From Micrasema longulum (Eukaryota; Arthropoda; Insecta; Trichoptera; Brachycentridae), in the NCBI GenBank assembly GCA_022494885.1, contig JAGVSM010002671.1:1-64000 (forward strand): a stretch of DNA of 64,000 bases, written 5' to 3'. Below the pieces are notes generated by a model that saw only the letters and a program-made list of their open reading frames with translations, had not been told where the DNA came from and ran no database searches. Made by a program: the position numbers and the translations under genes. Below are positions 30,001 through 40,614 of this stretch, one piece after another. Within the stretch, counting starts at the first letter, position 1. Each line of letters begins with the position of its first letter.

Positions 30001-33000
30001 AAGAATATATTCTAAAGTCTGCAATGTATGCAAGAAAGGCGATTTGCTTATGAATGTTGATAAATCGAAAATGATGGTTTTCGAAAGGGGTGAATATATC
30101 ACTAAATGTGAGATCAGTGTGAACGGAGATATTCTGAATCAGGTAGAAGAATTTGTGTATCTGGGAAGTATGTTTACTAGAGATAGAATGACTGAGAAAG
30201 ATCCATAAGTAGCAACGTCATATGATAATATTTTTGGAAATATTGAAAGGAGGGTGAGAGCCGGAACAGGGTGAATGGTGCACTAAAATCTAGTTTGGCA
30301 AACAAATGTTTATCCCAGGAGACAGAACTAGCAGTTCATAATAGAGTTCTAGTGCCAACTCTAATGTATGGGAGCAAAGTATGGAATTAGGTTAAATTCT
30401 GTTAAAATGCAATCTCTCAGGCGAATGTGTGGTAAAACGATGTATGATAGGTACACAAATGTCGAGATACGTGAACTATGTTAGGCTGAGACTTGCATTA
30501 TCGACAGAATCAAGATAGTGGTGCTGCGTTGGTTTGGGCATGTAGAGCGAATGGACAGTGAAAGAACGGCTAAAAGAATCTATGATATGAATTTTGATGG
30601 ATGCAAAAATAGAGAAAGACCGACAAATACATGGCATGACCAAATCCAACAAATACTTGAAGATGGACATGTCAAAAATAGGAATAATCGGCGTCCGTGG
30701 ACGAGAAGACGCATGAATGTAGACGAAGCGAGGTATGTATGCAAAGTCAGAGTGATATGGCGTTCTATCCTCTCTGCCTACCCCTACGGAGAAGGCGTGC
30801 TGGTTCGTTTGTTTTGTTTGTTGGTTCTATCAGATGGTTTGCGAATTCAGAATAACCACAAATTTAGAGCTTCAAATGTATAATTTAAATACATGATGTA
30901 TTTTTCTGTTTCAGATTTGTCGACGAAATGCAAAGCATATTCTGGCCATTTGTATTTACTTCTTTTTTGTTGTCTACAGTCTTAATTTGCGCTTCACTTT
31001 ACCAACTAATATCGGTATTTATTTTTTTTAAACTTTCTTCATTATGCTTTGACACAAACGTATTCTTACTCGTATACGTCACAAACTAAAATAAACTTTC
31101 TGACTATAAAATATTTCCAAAAATATTATCATATGACGTTGCTACTTATGGAGCTTTCTTAAAGATTTTTGTACGTATTTTTTATTACATTTTTAGTTAT
31201 TGTTTATTTAACTTTTTTTGGCATAACGGTAGATTTTGTTTTTATTTTCGTTTATAAAAATAATAAAATAATACTTCTAGTATGTACGGGAAATGCAGTA
31301 TTATTTAGTTTTACTTGCACCAAAAAGACTCGAGTTAAATAGTTTTTGTTTTTTGTCAGAATAGACAAAACGAATTTCATAAAAAAATCAAATTAACGTA
31401 TTATAACGGAGATCGAGAAAATTTTATAGAAAAGAATATGGAAATATAGACATTTTCAAGTCTTATGAAAATGTATATTTTTTATTAATTTCTACTTTTT
31501 TAATTAAATATCACTTAAACGTTTCAATTGACTTTTTTTACATTCTGCGTTTTTTTTTTTTTTTTTTCTTTATTAGGGCCCTACTACCAAAACTTGATAA
31601 CATCGGCCAAAAACAAGTTACATTTATAAACATAAGAAAAACATAAACAGAAAGGAATAACAATATACATACAAACAAAAGACAAGAAAAATATAAATAG
31701 AAGAATAACATCAAAATATCAATTGTAATAATAAACACATCCAAACCAATAAAAATTTCAACATAAATTGAAATAGGCACTAACAGAAAAACCCACCAAA
31801 ACCTGATAGTGCCTATTTAACAGAAAATAGAAACTTACAGTAAAATTAGAAGGAAGATAGAACTTAATAACTAGAAAAATTACAACAAAATAATCAAAAT
31901 ATTAACAAACGTAATTTTATATTAATGATAAATTACAACTATTAAAATTAAAAATTAAACGTCGGAAGTAATAATGACAAAATATTTTATATAAACCTAA
32001 AAATTTAAGATAAATTTATTGTAAAAAAATAAAGAATTAATAATAATCATTCTGCGTTAATAATACTTTTATTTTTATTTATTACTATTCAAATGGCGCA
32101 AAACAATGGAGATTTTTTCAAATTTTAAATCTCATAAAAAAGGTTTCAAAAGAGAATTTTAAAAAGGCTATTTTTAAGCTGTGGTAAATCCATTAAAAGA
32201 TTTTTGCCGTTCAGACACTGTTTTGTTTAATTGCTGTTAGAAAAATATTACTTTTTAAAAGTTAATTAATCTCAAGTCCCTGAGACTTTCGGGATTTTCA
32301 TTTATTCACATACAATTTTTTTGTTCACATTGTTACACAATATTTATTAAAATAAAAATATCCCACGTGGGCACGGATTGTGTGGTATATGCAATTTAGA
32401 ATATATTACTCGTATAAAATCTATGGGTTAAAAGTGAAATAGATACATAAAAATAACAATTATTAGTAACATTCACATTCACATTCACATTTCTTTTAAA
32501 AAAAAAATACTTACATAGATTACTGTGGATAATAACAGAATAAGAAATAGAAAATAAAAAATACGGGTAATAAATAATAAAATTCAGAAAAATTACCAAA
32601 GCAAATAAAATGAGTCAATTGTCCTTTAAGCCGCACTTTAGGGTACTAAGTGTTACTTTCACTAAAAATAGTAAATTTATCAAATTTAAAGTGAACATTT
32701 TGTTTTCCAACAATACATATTTATTTGTTTGATTTATTTTTATTTATTTACTTAATCCAATACAAAATACATATACATAGTTTATAAAATAAAATGTTCA
32801 TACAATAGGTACATCCAACATAATTTTTTTTTTATTTATGGATGTAGCCACTTCACTGGCCCACAGGCATGTTCTGGAGTGTCAGTGTATTATCTATTTT
32901 ATACACAATTGTACATATTTTCACATAAATTATTGTGTAAAAATTCAAAAGAAATATGAAAAAATATTCTAAAACAAACCTATTTCAACAAAACAGAAAA

Positions 33001-35404
33001 AGAAAGGACTTTCAAGAAACTAAAATTATATTCTGATATATGAAACATATTCCTCGGCTTCCTGTCTAGTCTTTTTAGCAATCCATTTATGGACTCGAGC
33101 TTTAAAAATATTGTTTTTCATTTTGTTCACCAATATATCCTTGCTTAAAAGACAGAAAAGTATAATGCCTTTGTCTGTAGTTTGTTTTTTTCTTTGGGAG
33201 CAGAAGTATTGTTTTTTGTCTTTGCCTAGTGCCGTAAATTTGTTGTCCGTCATTATGTCTATCTAGATTTTGATGGAAATGTATTTAAATTGTCATTATG
33301 TATATTTGTCTTACGTCTAGTACAGGAAATTCTGTGAAAAGTCTGTCTGTATGTGTTGGTGGTATATTTAATGCATATTTTTATTATTTATATCAGTAAA
33401 TATAAGTAATACTAAGGTGTCAGGCGAGGTTTTTATTTCACCAAAGGGTGTTTTAATTTATTTTTTTTTGCAGTCTCTAGAAAATAAAAATTACCCCTAC
33501 GATATCGTGACATTGTTTTTGGCACCCACTACTAACATTTTTCTGTTGTGTTTTTACGGAGAAAAGATTATTATAAAGGTATGTGTCTTCTACTTTATTT
33601 TAATTTGCGTACTTTCAGATTTTAATTTTTAATTTGAGAGGGAAAACACTTTTGAGAAGAAAATATGGAAGTCTAGGCATTTACAGGGCTTATGACTTGT
33701 AATTGGCTTAAATCTAAATAACTCCTTAGGGAGAAAATCTAGCCTGACCGTCAACATTTGGACATACTCAAAACATTGTTCTTTAAGAAATGATAAAATA
33801 CGGGAATCTCCATCGGAAAACTCCTTCAGAGACGTGAGAAATATCAACGTCTTAAGTACTATTGTTTAATATAGAGAAACAGGCATAACCATAGACATGC
33901 TGGTCCTGTAAATTGGAATGTAAAACAGCCTCTGTTGACTCTGTCTTTGCATAATTTCATAGTTGTCCATACTGCCCAACAATCGAAAAAGTGTCATAAA
34001 CCCTGTAGTTAATGTTTTGTTCTATAAATTTTTATCCATCTCTGTTGCAAAATGCTTTTTTTAAATGTTTTTTAGAGTCTTGAAGTAGCGGATGCCGCCT
34101 ACGAATGCGGCTGGGAAAACCATCCCGATACGGGAATACGAAAGAGCCTTTCCCTCGTCATCATGAGGTCTCAACATCCCCTACAGCTTTCTTCATCATT
34201 TAGTAGTCTTTCTATGGCCTCATTTTCAGCGGTAAAATAATATTATTTTTAAACATCATACATATTTTTATATTTCATTTAAACTAAAGAGCTTGTTTTT
34301 TTTTAATTCAGTTTTAAAAACTGAAAAACAAGCAACACTGGCATATACAAGTAAAAAAACATTTAACTCGCATAATTGTGTCATTAATATTTTATAACTA
34401 CTGTCAACAGCATGCGAGTAACAATAATCTGAAGAAATTAAAATACGAAGCAAAAATTTAATAAAAGGCTAATACAAAGAAACGTAAAAACACCAACAAA
34501 ATTAAAGTAAAAACAGGTGCGGATAGGAAAATGGTGGTGATAAAATATATGGTTCAATAAAAAAAAATTAATTATATAAATTGGTTTTACAAAATTTATT
34601 GATACATTTTGAAACCTATATTTAGTTGTATCTAGAAATAAATGAAAATGGAAAATAAGGAATATAAGTGGTTGGAAGACAGAACGTTTTCGTTTGAAAC
34701 TGGTAACTTAAGTGTGATTTAACTAGGCAATAATTAAATAAAGAAAATACTGTAACAATAACCATATTTTTTAAATTTTTTTATAGAACAATATGTCTAA
34801 AAAACACCTTTGTTTTATCAGCTGGTTGAAAAAAATTTACATTTAGCAGTAAATCTGTCGATGTACATTGAACAATTTAATGTATGGACCAAAATTAATT
34901 ATGTAAAAAAATAGTATTCAAGTAAGCCAAGTTTTTTTTATTACTTTTCTAAAAAAAAAAATTGAGACCAGACTTTAATTTTTCAACAAAATTAATAATT
35001 AAAATGTTGAATCGATTGCCATACGTATGTATTTTAGCTATAGGTGAGTGCATTTAATGTTTGTTGTGAAAAAATATTTTTACAAAATAATAATTATTTA
35101 CTCCTACCAGGTATTCGAATTTAAATGACTTCAAGCAGAGTAGGGCTGTCAATTATTGATTTAAGTATTTTAAATAAAAATAACAAATCAGCTAGAACTC
35201 CCTTTTATTCCTCTATATTTCCTTCTTCTAGATTTTGTGTTCATCTGTCGATAGTTTGTCTATGTAGATAAAAATCGTGCGATACTACACTGGCTTTTAA
35301 TATTTAGATGCATTTGAAATATTGATAAGTTTATTTTTTCATTTCAGGTATTACAATCTTCTTGGTCCTATTTTACACTTATGCGCAGTTCTGGAGATTC
35401 GTAA
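26244..35404 (+). CDS. Odorant receptor (insect 7tm_6 family), 5 exons
   Basis: Encodes a 417-residue insect odorant receptor, the ligand-selective subunit that forms an odour-gated cation channel with the co-receptor Orco in dendrites of olfactory neurons. The CDS joins 26244-27079, 30915-31014, 33474-33578, 34076-34231 and 35348-35404; all introns are GT-AG, with phases 2,0,0,0. The start is the first in-frame ATG after AAGTTAAA. Hydrophobic helices lie near residues 57-77, 90-108, 151-173 and 205-228, then 290-311 and 325-346, with the last in exon 5. Family hallmarks are HQKTIRFVDEM across the first junction, NYPYDIVTLF, EVADAAYECGWEN and the final SWSYFTLMR. Length and terminal phase-0 intron fit the family. 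It has the usual intracellular N-terminus without a signal peptide. No stop or frameshift is present. It is not Orco, which is longer and far more conserved. The insect order and subfamily are not determined. Confidence 0.93.
27084..27480 (-). mobile_element. Family A repeat in receptor intron 1
   Basis: Full reverse copy: GACAAATTCAAAATATTATT, CCACCTGCTCCATGAAAAAG, CGTTGCGTAGTATGTAGGAG, the ATGTTACACAGTGTGTAAAA and CATAAGCCCTGTAGATGC landmarks, then TCTGTTGTAATATGTTAATA. A further outward-facing terminus (AATATTTTAAGTTTGTCC) begins at 27090, right at the splice donor. Confidence 0.85.
27950..28650 (+). mobile_element. PLE with GIY-YIG remnant and inverted ends
   Basis: Inverted arms carry ACTTATATGTTTATAAACTT with TTCTAAATTAAAGTGG-type sequence and CCTCGACCGGTTTCACC (27975-28037), and the mirror at 28579-28642. 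Between them the plus strand encodes GICKLNCFNYPNLYIGKTSR, KVKIKEHKRCLRNNN, SEFANHLIS, a stop, and VEILHVNKNGFCLDNL: the GIY-YIG endonuclease order of Penelope-like elements, with GIY changed to GIC. The right arm holds the best-formed hammerhead-like core of this copy (28557-28583). It is nested inside the element at 27828-29050, within receptor intron 1. Confidence 0.82.
28551..28592 (+). ncRNA. Hammerhead ribozyme-like motif in PLE end
   Basis: CTGACGA (28557-28563), one spacer T, GAGGT (28565-28569) pairing with ACCTC (28574-28578) around AGTA, then GAAAC and CCGGTC. Stem I would pair AATTC before the core with GAAGT after it, with one mismatch. All invariant core bases of CUGANGA and GAAA are present. 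CCGG is self-complementary, as expected for a dimer-type stem III. Activity is inferred only. Confidence 0.55.
29600..30011 (-). mobile_element. PLE 3' part, reverse orientation
   Basis: The minus strand encodes DTGLKVFHVENKILKLDNLQ and ILQINKAIQNKK, the end of the GIY-YIG region, followed by a tail that matches 9610-9205. The ribozyme region is degenerate (ATGAAACAGCTTGTATAGCT, ACTGGTCGG). Its right edge touches the RTE-like LINE at 30012. Confidence 0.65.
30012..30800 (+). mobile_element. RTE-like LINE fragment in receptor intron 1
   Basis: Closely related to 51640-53826: KGDLLMNVDKSKMMVFERGE, NQVEEFVYLGSMFTRD, then in changing frames NRVNGALKS, VLRWFGHVERMDSERTAKR, WHDQIQQILEDGHVKNRNN, ILSAYPYGEG. 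It is 5'-truncated before the reverse transcriptase core, has a deletion after TLMYGS, single-base frameshifts, and a 39-bp foreign insertion at 30203-30241. The 3' end is a GTTCGTTTGTTTTGTTTG-type short repeat. It lies just before exon 2 of the receptor, on the same strand. Confidence 0.85.
30915..31014 (+). CDS. Odorant receptor exon 2
   Basis: 100 nt beginning after CTGTTTCAG. Encodes FVDEMQSIFWPFVFTSF and the rest of the fifth helix to QLIS. The donor is TCG/GTATTT, a weak but acceptable site that leaves phase 0. Confidence 0.9.
31552..32047 (-). mobile_element. LINE 3' end inserted in receptor intron 2
   Basis: CATTCTGCGTT is present at 31541-31551 and 32048-32058. The 496-bp insert starts with about 17 T (a poly-A tail on the minus strand, preceded there by CCCTAATAAAG). 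It contains a 12-bp stem (31771-31782 with 31807-31818) and no coding region. This is a textbook target-primed insertion, 5'-truncated. Confidence 0.88.
32730..33420 (-). mobile_element. LINE family C, C-terminal tail and 3' UTR, in receptor intron 2
   Basis: The minus strand reads KKQYFCSQRKKQTTDKGIIL and KNNIFKARVHKWIAKKTRQE ending SYIRI, then a UTR with CCAGTGAAGTGGCTACATCC and an AAGTAAATAAATAAAAATAA end. The copy at 41566-42147 keeps more of the frame (DTRQRQKTILLLPKKKTNYG, LAPKLYNFLSKE), as in Jockey/R1-type tails. The element is antisense to the receptor. Confidence 0.7.
33474..33578 (+). CDS. Odorant receptor exon 3
   Basis: 105 nt after a T-rich tract and GCAG. Encodes SLENKNYPYDIVTLFLAP and the sixth helix to GEKIIIK. 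The donor is AAG/GTATGT. Exactly 35 codons, phase 0 on both sides. Confidence 0.92.
33625..34060. mobile_element. Family A pieces in receptor intron 3
   Basis: A plus head (TTTTGAGAAGAAAATATGGA, GCATTTACAGGGCTTATGAC) joins an inverted tail (CTCCTTAGGGAGAAAATCTA, ATTTGGACATACTCAAAACA) at about 33712. A second reverse scrap (CATAAACCCTGTAGTTAATG, CCATCTCTGTTGCAAAATG) lies at 34000-34055, ending 20 bases before the exon 4 acceptor. Family A thus makes up most of this 497-bp intron. Confidence 0.7.
34076..34231 (+). CDS. Odorant receptor exon 4
   Basis: 156 nt, 52 codons, after TTTTTTAG. The second AG two bases on would put a stop in frame, so the first is used. Encodes SLEVADAAYECGWENHPD, RKSLSLVIMRSQHPLQLS and MASFSA. 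The donor is GCG/GTAAAA. Confidence 0.92.
34232..35347 (+). other. Receptor intron 4, no recognised insertion
   Basis: AT-rich; no LINE, SINE, PLE or family A landmarks. Together with the rest of intron 2 (32060-32729) it is the least disturbed non-coding part of the gene. Confidence 0.6.
35348..35404 (+). CDS. Odorant receptor exon 5 (terminal)
   Basis: 57 nt after ATTTCAG: VLQSSWSYFTLMRSSGDS and TAA. A short last exon carrying the SYFT motif after a phase-0 intron is the conserved 3' structure of this family. Confidence 0.93.
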   Translation, partial: VLQSSWSYFTLMRSSGDS

Positions 35405-35469
35405 TTAAATCAAATGAATTATTTTAGTAACTCCAAATTGAAATTATCACTTCTAGCAAAATATATAAT

Positions 35470-36155
35470 AACACTAGCGGACCCGACAGACGTTGTCCTG
35501 CCCGAACGTTGGTTTGCCTGCTATTATCTTGGAAAAATACTTTTCCTCTAGGTACTTGTTTGTGATTAAATTCCAAAACAAAAAATTGTTGATATTCAAA
35601 AATTATTGAATTTAAGTAGGTACTTGTTTATATTTGAATTCCAAAACATAAAATAAATCTTTTTTCAAATATGGCATTCTTTTTGCAAACGTCAAACTCC
35701 GGTCGTCTCACCAACAAAGTGGTGTACTTATGTAGGAATACGATTTTTCAAAATGAACTGAATTTAATATAATTTTGGTGTCACCAAAAATCCAATAAAA
35801 AGAAATCAATGGGTACAAATTATAAGGAATTTAAGGAAAGAATCTGTTTGAGATTCACGAAAAACAAATGCTGTTTGTAAACATTCAAAAACAAACTTTT
35901 TTATACACAAAAAAACAACATCTTTCCAATTTTTTTGCAAATGCATTCTCCTCAAATGCAAAATTGGTAGATCGATGAATAAAACATTTATGCTCCTAAC
36001 TTATTTTTTTACAAATTAGTTTAAAAATTTAAAAATATTCTATCTACGAACATGCACAGCGCAAGGATCTACATTTCTTTGAAAACCGCACGTAAATCGG
36101 TTAAGCCGTTTAGGAGGAGCACGGTGATATCACACGTACAGAAGAAATTACTACA
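35470..36155 (+). mobile_element. Interspersed repeat with conserved ends, class unassigned
   Basis: Begins ACTAGCGGACCCGACAGACG with TTGTCCTGCC and ends with AAATCGGTTAAGCCGTTTAG, GAGGAGCACGGTGATATC and ACACGTACAGAAG. End pairs of this kind are widespread in arthropod genomes. No terminal inverted repeat or coding sequence is seen. An internal direct repeat (AGGTACTTGTTT with ATTCCAAAACA) occurs at 35550 and 35619. Confidence 0.5.
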
Positions 36156-36904
36156 GCGGAAGCATCTCGGTCTTGCGCTACCTTTATATTCCGCAGCCAG
36201 GACAACTGCTTATTAGATGTACTCGCCATGATTCCTGAGTAAAGATGACCAGAGTGGTTTCTCGTTGCCTTCTCTGGTGGATTTTCCTGTCGAGTTTACC
36301 TTCCCTTAGCTGGATAGTTCTGGTTTTGAGTTGCCAGAAACTCGCCTTTCTTCCTCTCGTTATTTGCTGTGGTCACACCGTTATGAGTGTGATCCCATTG
36401 CCCGGGGCGCTCGCGACGTGGGCGCTAACGAGTTGGACTAGTCAGTAGTGTTGCCGGTGGAATGCAACTGGGAGTTCGCAGCATTTTATCGAATCACACC
36501 CTCCAGCAAGATGTGACTCACTGTGGCCCTACTGAAAGCTCGAACCTATTAAGCTTTAACTTACTTTAATAGCTTTTCTACTGAAAAATAATTATTTTTT
36601 AAATTTTTATGGAAAGCTACAAACATGATCTTAAAAATAAATAAACGGTTATTAAATATAGATATATTTTTCATTTTATTTATTACAATATTTAGAGTAC
36701 ATTAACTAAAGTTTTATTATGTCCAGTACATATAGGTCTAATAATTTGTTTATTTTAATGCTGTTCTTTAACGAAAAAGATATTTCTTTTTAGATTAGAG
36801 AAGGACTTACACTTAATTAATAATACGACTATAATTTGCATATTAAAAGTCCTTTATACATTTTCTTTACTTCATTATTTATTATTAATGAACAAACTTT
36901 CAAT
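36156..36904. other. GC-richer unassigned block, then AT-rich sequence
   Basis: 36170-36545 is compositionally distinct (AGATGACCAGAGTGGTTTCT, GCCCGGGGCGCTCGCGACG). A 67-codon plus frame (36245-36448) is unrecognised. Its look suggests an old repeat or SINE without A and B boxes. 36546-36904 shows nothing. Confidence 0.35.
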
Positions 36905-37010
36905 AAATGTTCGTAAATGTTTGTATATAACCACTTACCGGCTATTCGATGTCTACTGGTTTCGAGACATACCATTCTCTTCATCAGGACACTAATTATA
37001 CTAACATGCA
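36905..37010 (-). mobile_element. PLE terminus with hammerhead-like motif
   Basis: The minus strand carries CTGATGA (36987-36981), a spacer A, GAGA (36979-36976) pairing with TCTC (36967-36964) over an 8-base loop, then GAAAC, CAGTA and GACAT. Stem I pairs GTGTC (36992-36988) with GACAT. TAAGTGGTTATATACAAACA follows. It is the same lineage as 21225-21430, but with an intact GAAA. Solo end; no coding part. Confidence 0.6.
36949..36992 (-). ncRNA. Hammerhead ribozyme-like motif
   Basis: All invariant core bases are present; stem I five pairs (one G-U), stem II four pairs. The position corresponding to the cleavage site reads GTA, which fits the UH rule. The stem III segment is CCAG rather than the self-complementary CCGG, so cleavage as a dimer may be weakened. 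Confidence 0.5.
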
Positions 37011-37153
37011 AATCTCACTATACACCTTCACAGGTGGATGCACAAACGTATTAAACCTACGTGCCGATATGACATATTTTTAACCACTAGTTTTTTTAAA
37101 TATTTTTCTAAAACATAAAATACAAAGTATTTTACAAAGTAAAAATATAAAGC

Positions 37154-37421
37154 TGACGGCCTCGTGGTGTAGTGGTCAGCGCGTTTGCCTACCTTGCACG
37201 AGGTCTCGGGTTCGATTCCTGACATGGCTGATTTATTAAAAAAAAAAAAATGGTGTTTTCACACTTGAATATTTTAAAGTCTCTCGACTGGTACCTGAAG
37301 CGTAAGACTGATCATCCTTTGTAACAAAAATGATCAAGATACGCTGCGATTGGTGAGCTAATGCAGTGCCGTATGCACCAGTAGGTGCGGAAAGGGAAGG
37401 ATGGTGATGATGACAATACGA
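37154..37421 (+). mobile_element. SINE2, tRNA-derived, best copy
   Basis: Head CTCGTGGTGTAGTGGTCAGC, B box GGGTTCGATTCC, an internal A run, GTACCTGAAGCGTAAGACTG, AATGCAGTGCCGTATGCACC and a TGATGATGACAATA end. It is the fullest copy of the family. Confidence 0.88.
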
Positions 37422-38440
37422 ATGAATTATTTTTCCAGGAGTTACATTAACTTAATTCGGGACTGAAATAATATTAACATTTAAAAAAAAAACACATATT
37501 TCGAACAACAATCAAACAAAGCATGATTATCTTTATATTTAAATATATCAAAAAAAAATATAATATTAACCAAAAAGCGTTTCTTACACAGACACAATTA
37601 ATAAATAAAAACGTTTTCAAGAATGGAGAAAGTGGCAAATCTATGACTTAAGGAAATAAGGTCGTTAATATTGCATGCTACACATACAATGCAACCATAG
37701 TGTCAGAATAAAAAGATGATTTACGACGCATGTTACACAAGGTTTATCTAGCATCTCAGAAATTCAACATGAGAATTTCATGAGCATAAGCATTTATTGT
37801 TCACACTTTTTTTATTTTAATCAGTACACGTTGGTGTTAGCTTCTAATATCAAATATCTTATCAGGACGTTGGTTTTATATTTTTCTGCAACAACTATTG
37901 TAAAGGTGTATAGTAGGATTTGCATGTTTGTGTAATTTAGTCTCGTGACGAAATTGGTGGACTTAGAAAAGTCGTTATGTGGTTATGGTATGGTAAAAAC
38001 ATTTATTGAAATATTTGACCACAAAGTTAGTGACATTATTATCATTGATAACCAAATTGAGATTCTTATTATTATAGGTCCTGTTAATTAAACAGATATG
38101 GTGGCTTCCAAAAATAATTTCATGGCTTTTAAAAAGTGTTGTAATAATTTTGGCGTGATCATGTCCAATCAATTTTATCCCAGCCAGTAAAAAATCACTT
38201 CTCTCTTTTTGTCAATCCAATAAAGTGCATATTATGTGCTTCTGGATTACCTTCTTTCACCGCAAACATGCTAAGGCTACTAGATTAAAGAGAGTTCTTT
38301 CGGACAGCTTTTCTTATTCGGCAACGAGCAATTTTTCCATGTATGTAGGCACCGCCAAGGAGACTAATGTCCTCGGATGCGGAGTGCGGTATGTAGTAGG
38401 CAAGCTATTATTTTTTTCTTACCCCTTTTTTTAGTTACTA
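37422..38440. other. Unassigned sequence with a PLE-end scrap
   Basis: TTTGACCACAAAGTTAGTGA at 38018 matches the outer part of the PLE ends at 9215 and 25430. A 69-codon plus frame (38225-38434) is not recognised. Otherwise nothing. Confidence 0.35.
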
Positions 38441-38446
38441 AACTTC

Positions 38447-39030
38447 ATCTTTGTACTTACAGCCAATCTGCCAAACAAAATGGATTATTTACCCTTGAAA
38501 ATAGACGCACTGTATCTGAATTATGCTATTTACATAAATTATTAAATAATAAAGTAGACTATTTTAACCTACTCTCCAAAATTAATCTTAATGTCCCCTT
38601 TCGCGTGACAAGAAATAAGTAATTGTTCCATCTGCCAGTCTGTAGCACTAACTATGCACAACACTCTTTCCTCTATCGTTCTTGCTCTAACTAAACTGTT
38701 TTTTTTTTCATCTATAGATATATTTAACATGCCGATTATTTTATTTAAAATAAATTAAGACTCATTATTTCTGGCTCCGATACGATCCCACTTACTATTA
38801 AATGATGCTCACACTCACACATACCTGAACACTTACTCCTACACTAATATACATAAACACACATTTACACTTACTCTCATACAAATACACATAAACACAC
38901 CCGTTTGTTGTAACACAATTAATTAATATGTATGATTCTTATTTAGAAACTTTGCTGGTCTGTCTTTAAACTGTAAATTTTCAAATATTACTATATCATT
39001 GTCAACTGTTTGTTTCTGTAAAATAAATAA
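38447..39030 (+). mobile_element. LINE J1, C-terminal tail and 3' UTR
   Basis: Frame open to 38622: LCTYSQSAKQNGLFTLENRR, ELCYLHKLLNNKVDYFNLLS, KINLNVPFRVTRNK, then decayed. UTR as in other copies, ending GACTGTTTGTTTCTGTAAAA. It is followed by a flank (39050-39125) that recurs after the J1 copy at 41116. Confidence 0.82.
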
Positions 39031-39535
39031 TTTTTTTTTTTTAAATATAAGAAAATTATTTTTGATACACTATTAAATAAAAATCTTCTATTTGGCCATA
39101 GTTTTCAGTTTCAACGTCAAACATCGCGGGTTGATGCGTTAGGGGTTAGGCATTAGGAACCCCTTTTTTCAATATAAGAGGCGTAGATTTATTACTAGGG
39201 ACTCTTGAGTAATCTTATGAATTTCGGGATATTGAGTATTCGTCCTTGTTTTATTGATTTCGGGTCTCTAAAGTCTATTCGTTTGTATCGGAAAACTATC
39301 AAGGCAATTGGGCAATTCATCGGTCACTTTGGGTATTTTTTTAAATAAAAGAGACAGTTATATTTATTTTATTTTATTAAAGAACAATGACAGACAGCTA
39401 GACCTACTGAACTAAAGATTATATTTCATATTATATAATATTGCTAGACTCGTCACTCTTAGTTTGCAATTTGTTACAATAATATTCAGTTGGAAAAATT
39501 TAAAAATTGTGGATGTTCAAACGTATTAACTCAAA
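39031..39535. other. Shared flank, then unassigned sequence
   Basis: 39050-39125 (TTTGGCCATAGTTTTCAGTT, TCAACGTCAAACATC) duplicates 42275-42350. The remainder has no recognised content; GGGGTTAGGCATTAGGAACC at 39142 is a small imperfect hairpin. Confidence 0.45.
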
Positions 39536-39703
39536 TAGGTTGTGGTCCCGTGGTTACTATCGCGGAACCGTGGATCAGAGGTCTGAGGTTCGAACCCTAT
39601 TCTACCATAACTTGATTCCAATTTTCTAATAGTGAGCTATTTACAACTTGAAAATGCCCCCTAAAATTGAAATATTTGGGTAAGTCATGAAAACACAAAT
39701 ATA
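39536..39703 (+). mobile_element. SINE1, tRNA-derived
   Basis: Head GTGGTCCCGTGGTTACTATC, B box GGTTCGAACCC, body ACTTGATTCCAATTTTCTAA and TGAAAATGCCCCCTAAAATT, A/T end. Confidence 0.85.
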
Positions 39704-39928
39704 TATTTTAAAATAAAAAAATGTTTAATAACTTACTTAGGATTTTAGTCTAGTTCTCGTCTTGAAAAATTTGGAAACTGTCAATTTTTTTAATATTTTA
39801 ATTTTACATCGATGTTAGCTTTAACATCATGTGTCATTCATGGAGTGTAATTAGAGCGATGACGAAACCAGTAAATATTTGTATATTTTAATAGTCGGTA
39901 TTCGGCAATATAAAAATCTTTACCAACT

Positions 39929-40060
39929 TTTAAATTTATTTCAACAGAGAAGGAAAACATTTTTGCGAAGGGAATCTCTGTTGAAATAAATTTAAATATG
40001 AACAACTCTCTAGGGAGGAAATCCAGCCGGTCTGCAAGAATTTGGACATACTCAAACATT
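39929..40060. mobile_element. Family A foldback with 22-bp perfect hairpin
   Basis: 39929-39950 (AAATTTATTTCAACAGAGA with three T before it) is the exact reverse complement of 39975-39996, with 24 bases between. Family A termini follow (TCTAGGGAGGAAATCCAGCC, TTTGGACATACTCAAACATT). It is a miniature head-to-head family A pair. Confidence 0.8.
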
Positions 40061-40614
40061 GTTGGATTATCATCACTAACATCTATTGAAATTTTTGACC
40101 AAAAAGTCAATACTTAAATTTTTAAAAGACTGTGGTAAATAATCCCTTTGCGCGCGGTGATGTAACATCGTGTTACCAATAGTAAATGACGGAATATTAT
40201 AAAGTTCAGACATTAAAAAAAAACATGGAGACATGCTGTTTAATAATTCCTTTTCCATAATTTATGCAAATCAACATATAATTTAGCCCTATAACAGCAT
40301 AATAAATTAAAAATCATAAGTACGCCGTTCATGATACGCGCGTGTGTCCCCCATCACTGTCATCAACCGACGGAATCTATTTTACACACCACCCACCATA
40401 TAACAGCGTCCTAGCCTTCCATGTAATGACTTTCTTTGCGCTCTCTCTTATACAGATATGTTGCTGAATTACCGGACATTCATTATTCGCGTGGCAAAGA
40501 TAAAAAAAATTGTTTTAACATCCAGCATAGTTATACAAATTTTATTTTCCAAATCCGGAGAGTAAATGTCCATTTGAAGATTACAAAAATACGCGTTTTT
40601 TATCATAAAAAAAA
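40061..40614. other. Unassigned sequence
   Basis: Short frames only (40076-40258 minus, 40436-40660 plus), none recognised. Confidence 0.35.

Noticed and set aside
36245..36448. 67-codon hydrophobic frame as a small membrane protein
   Set aside because: No family resemblance and it lies in a block that looks like an old repeat.
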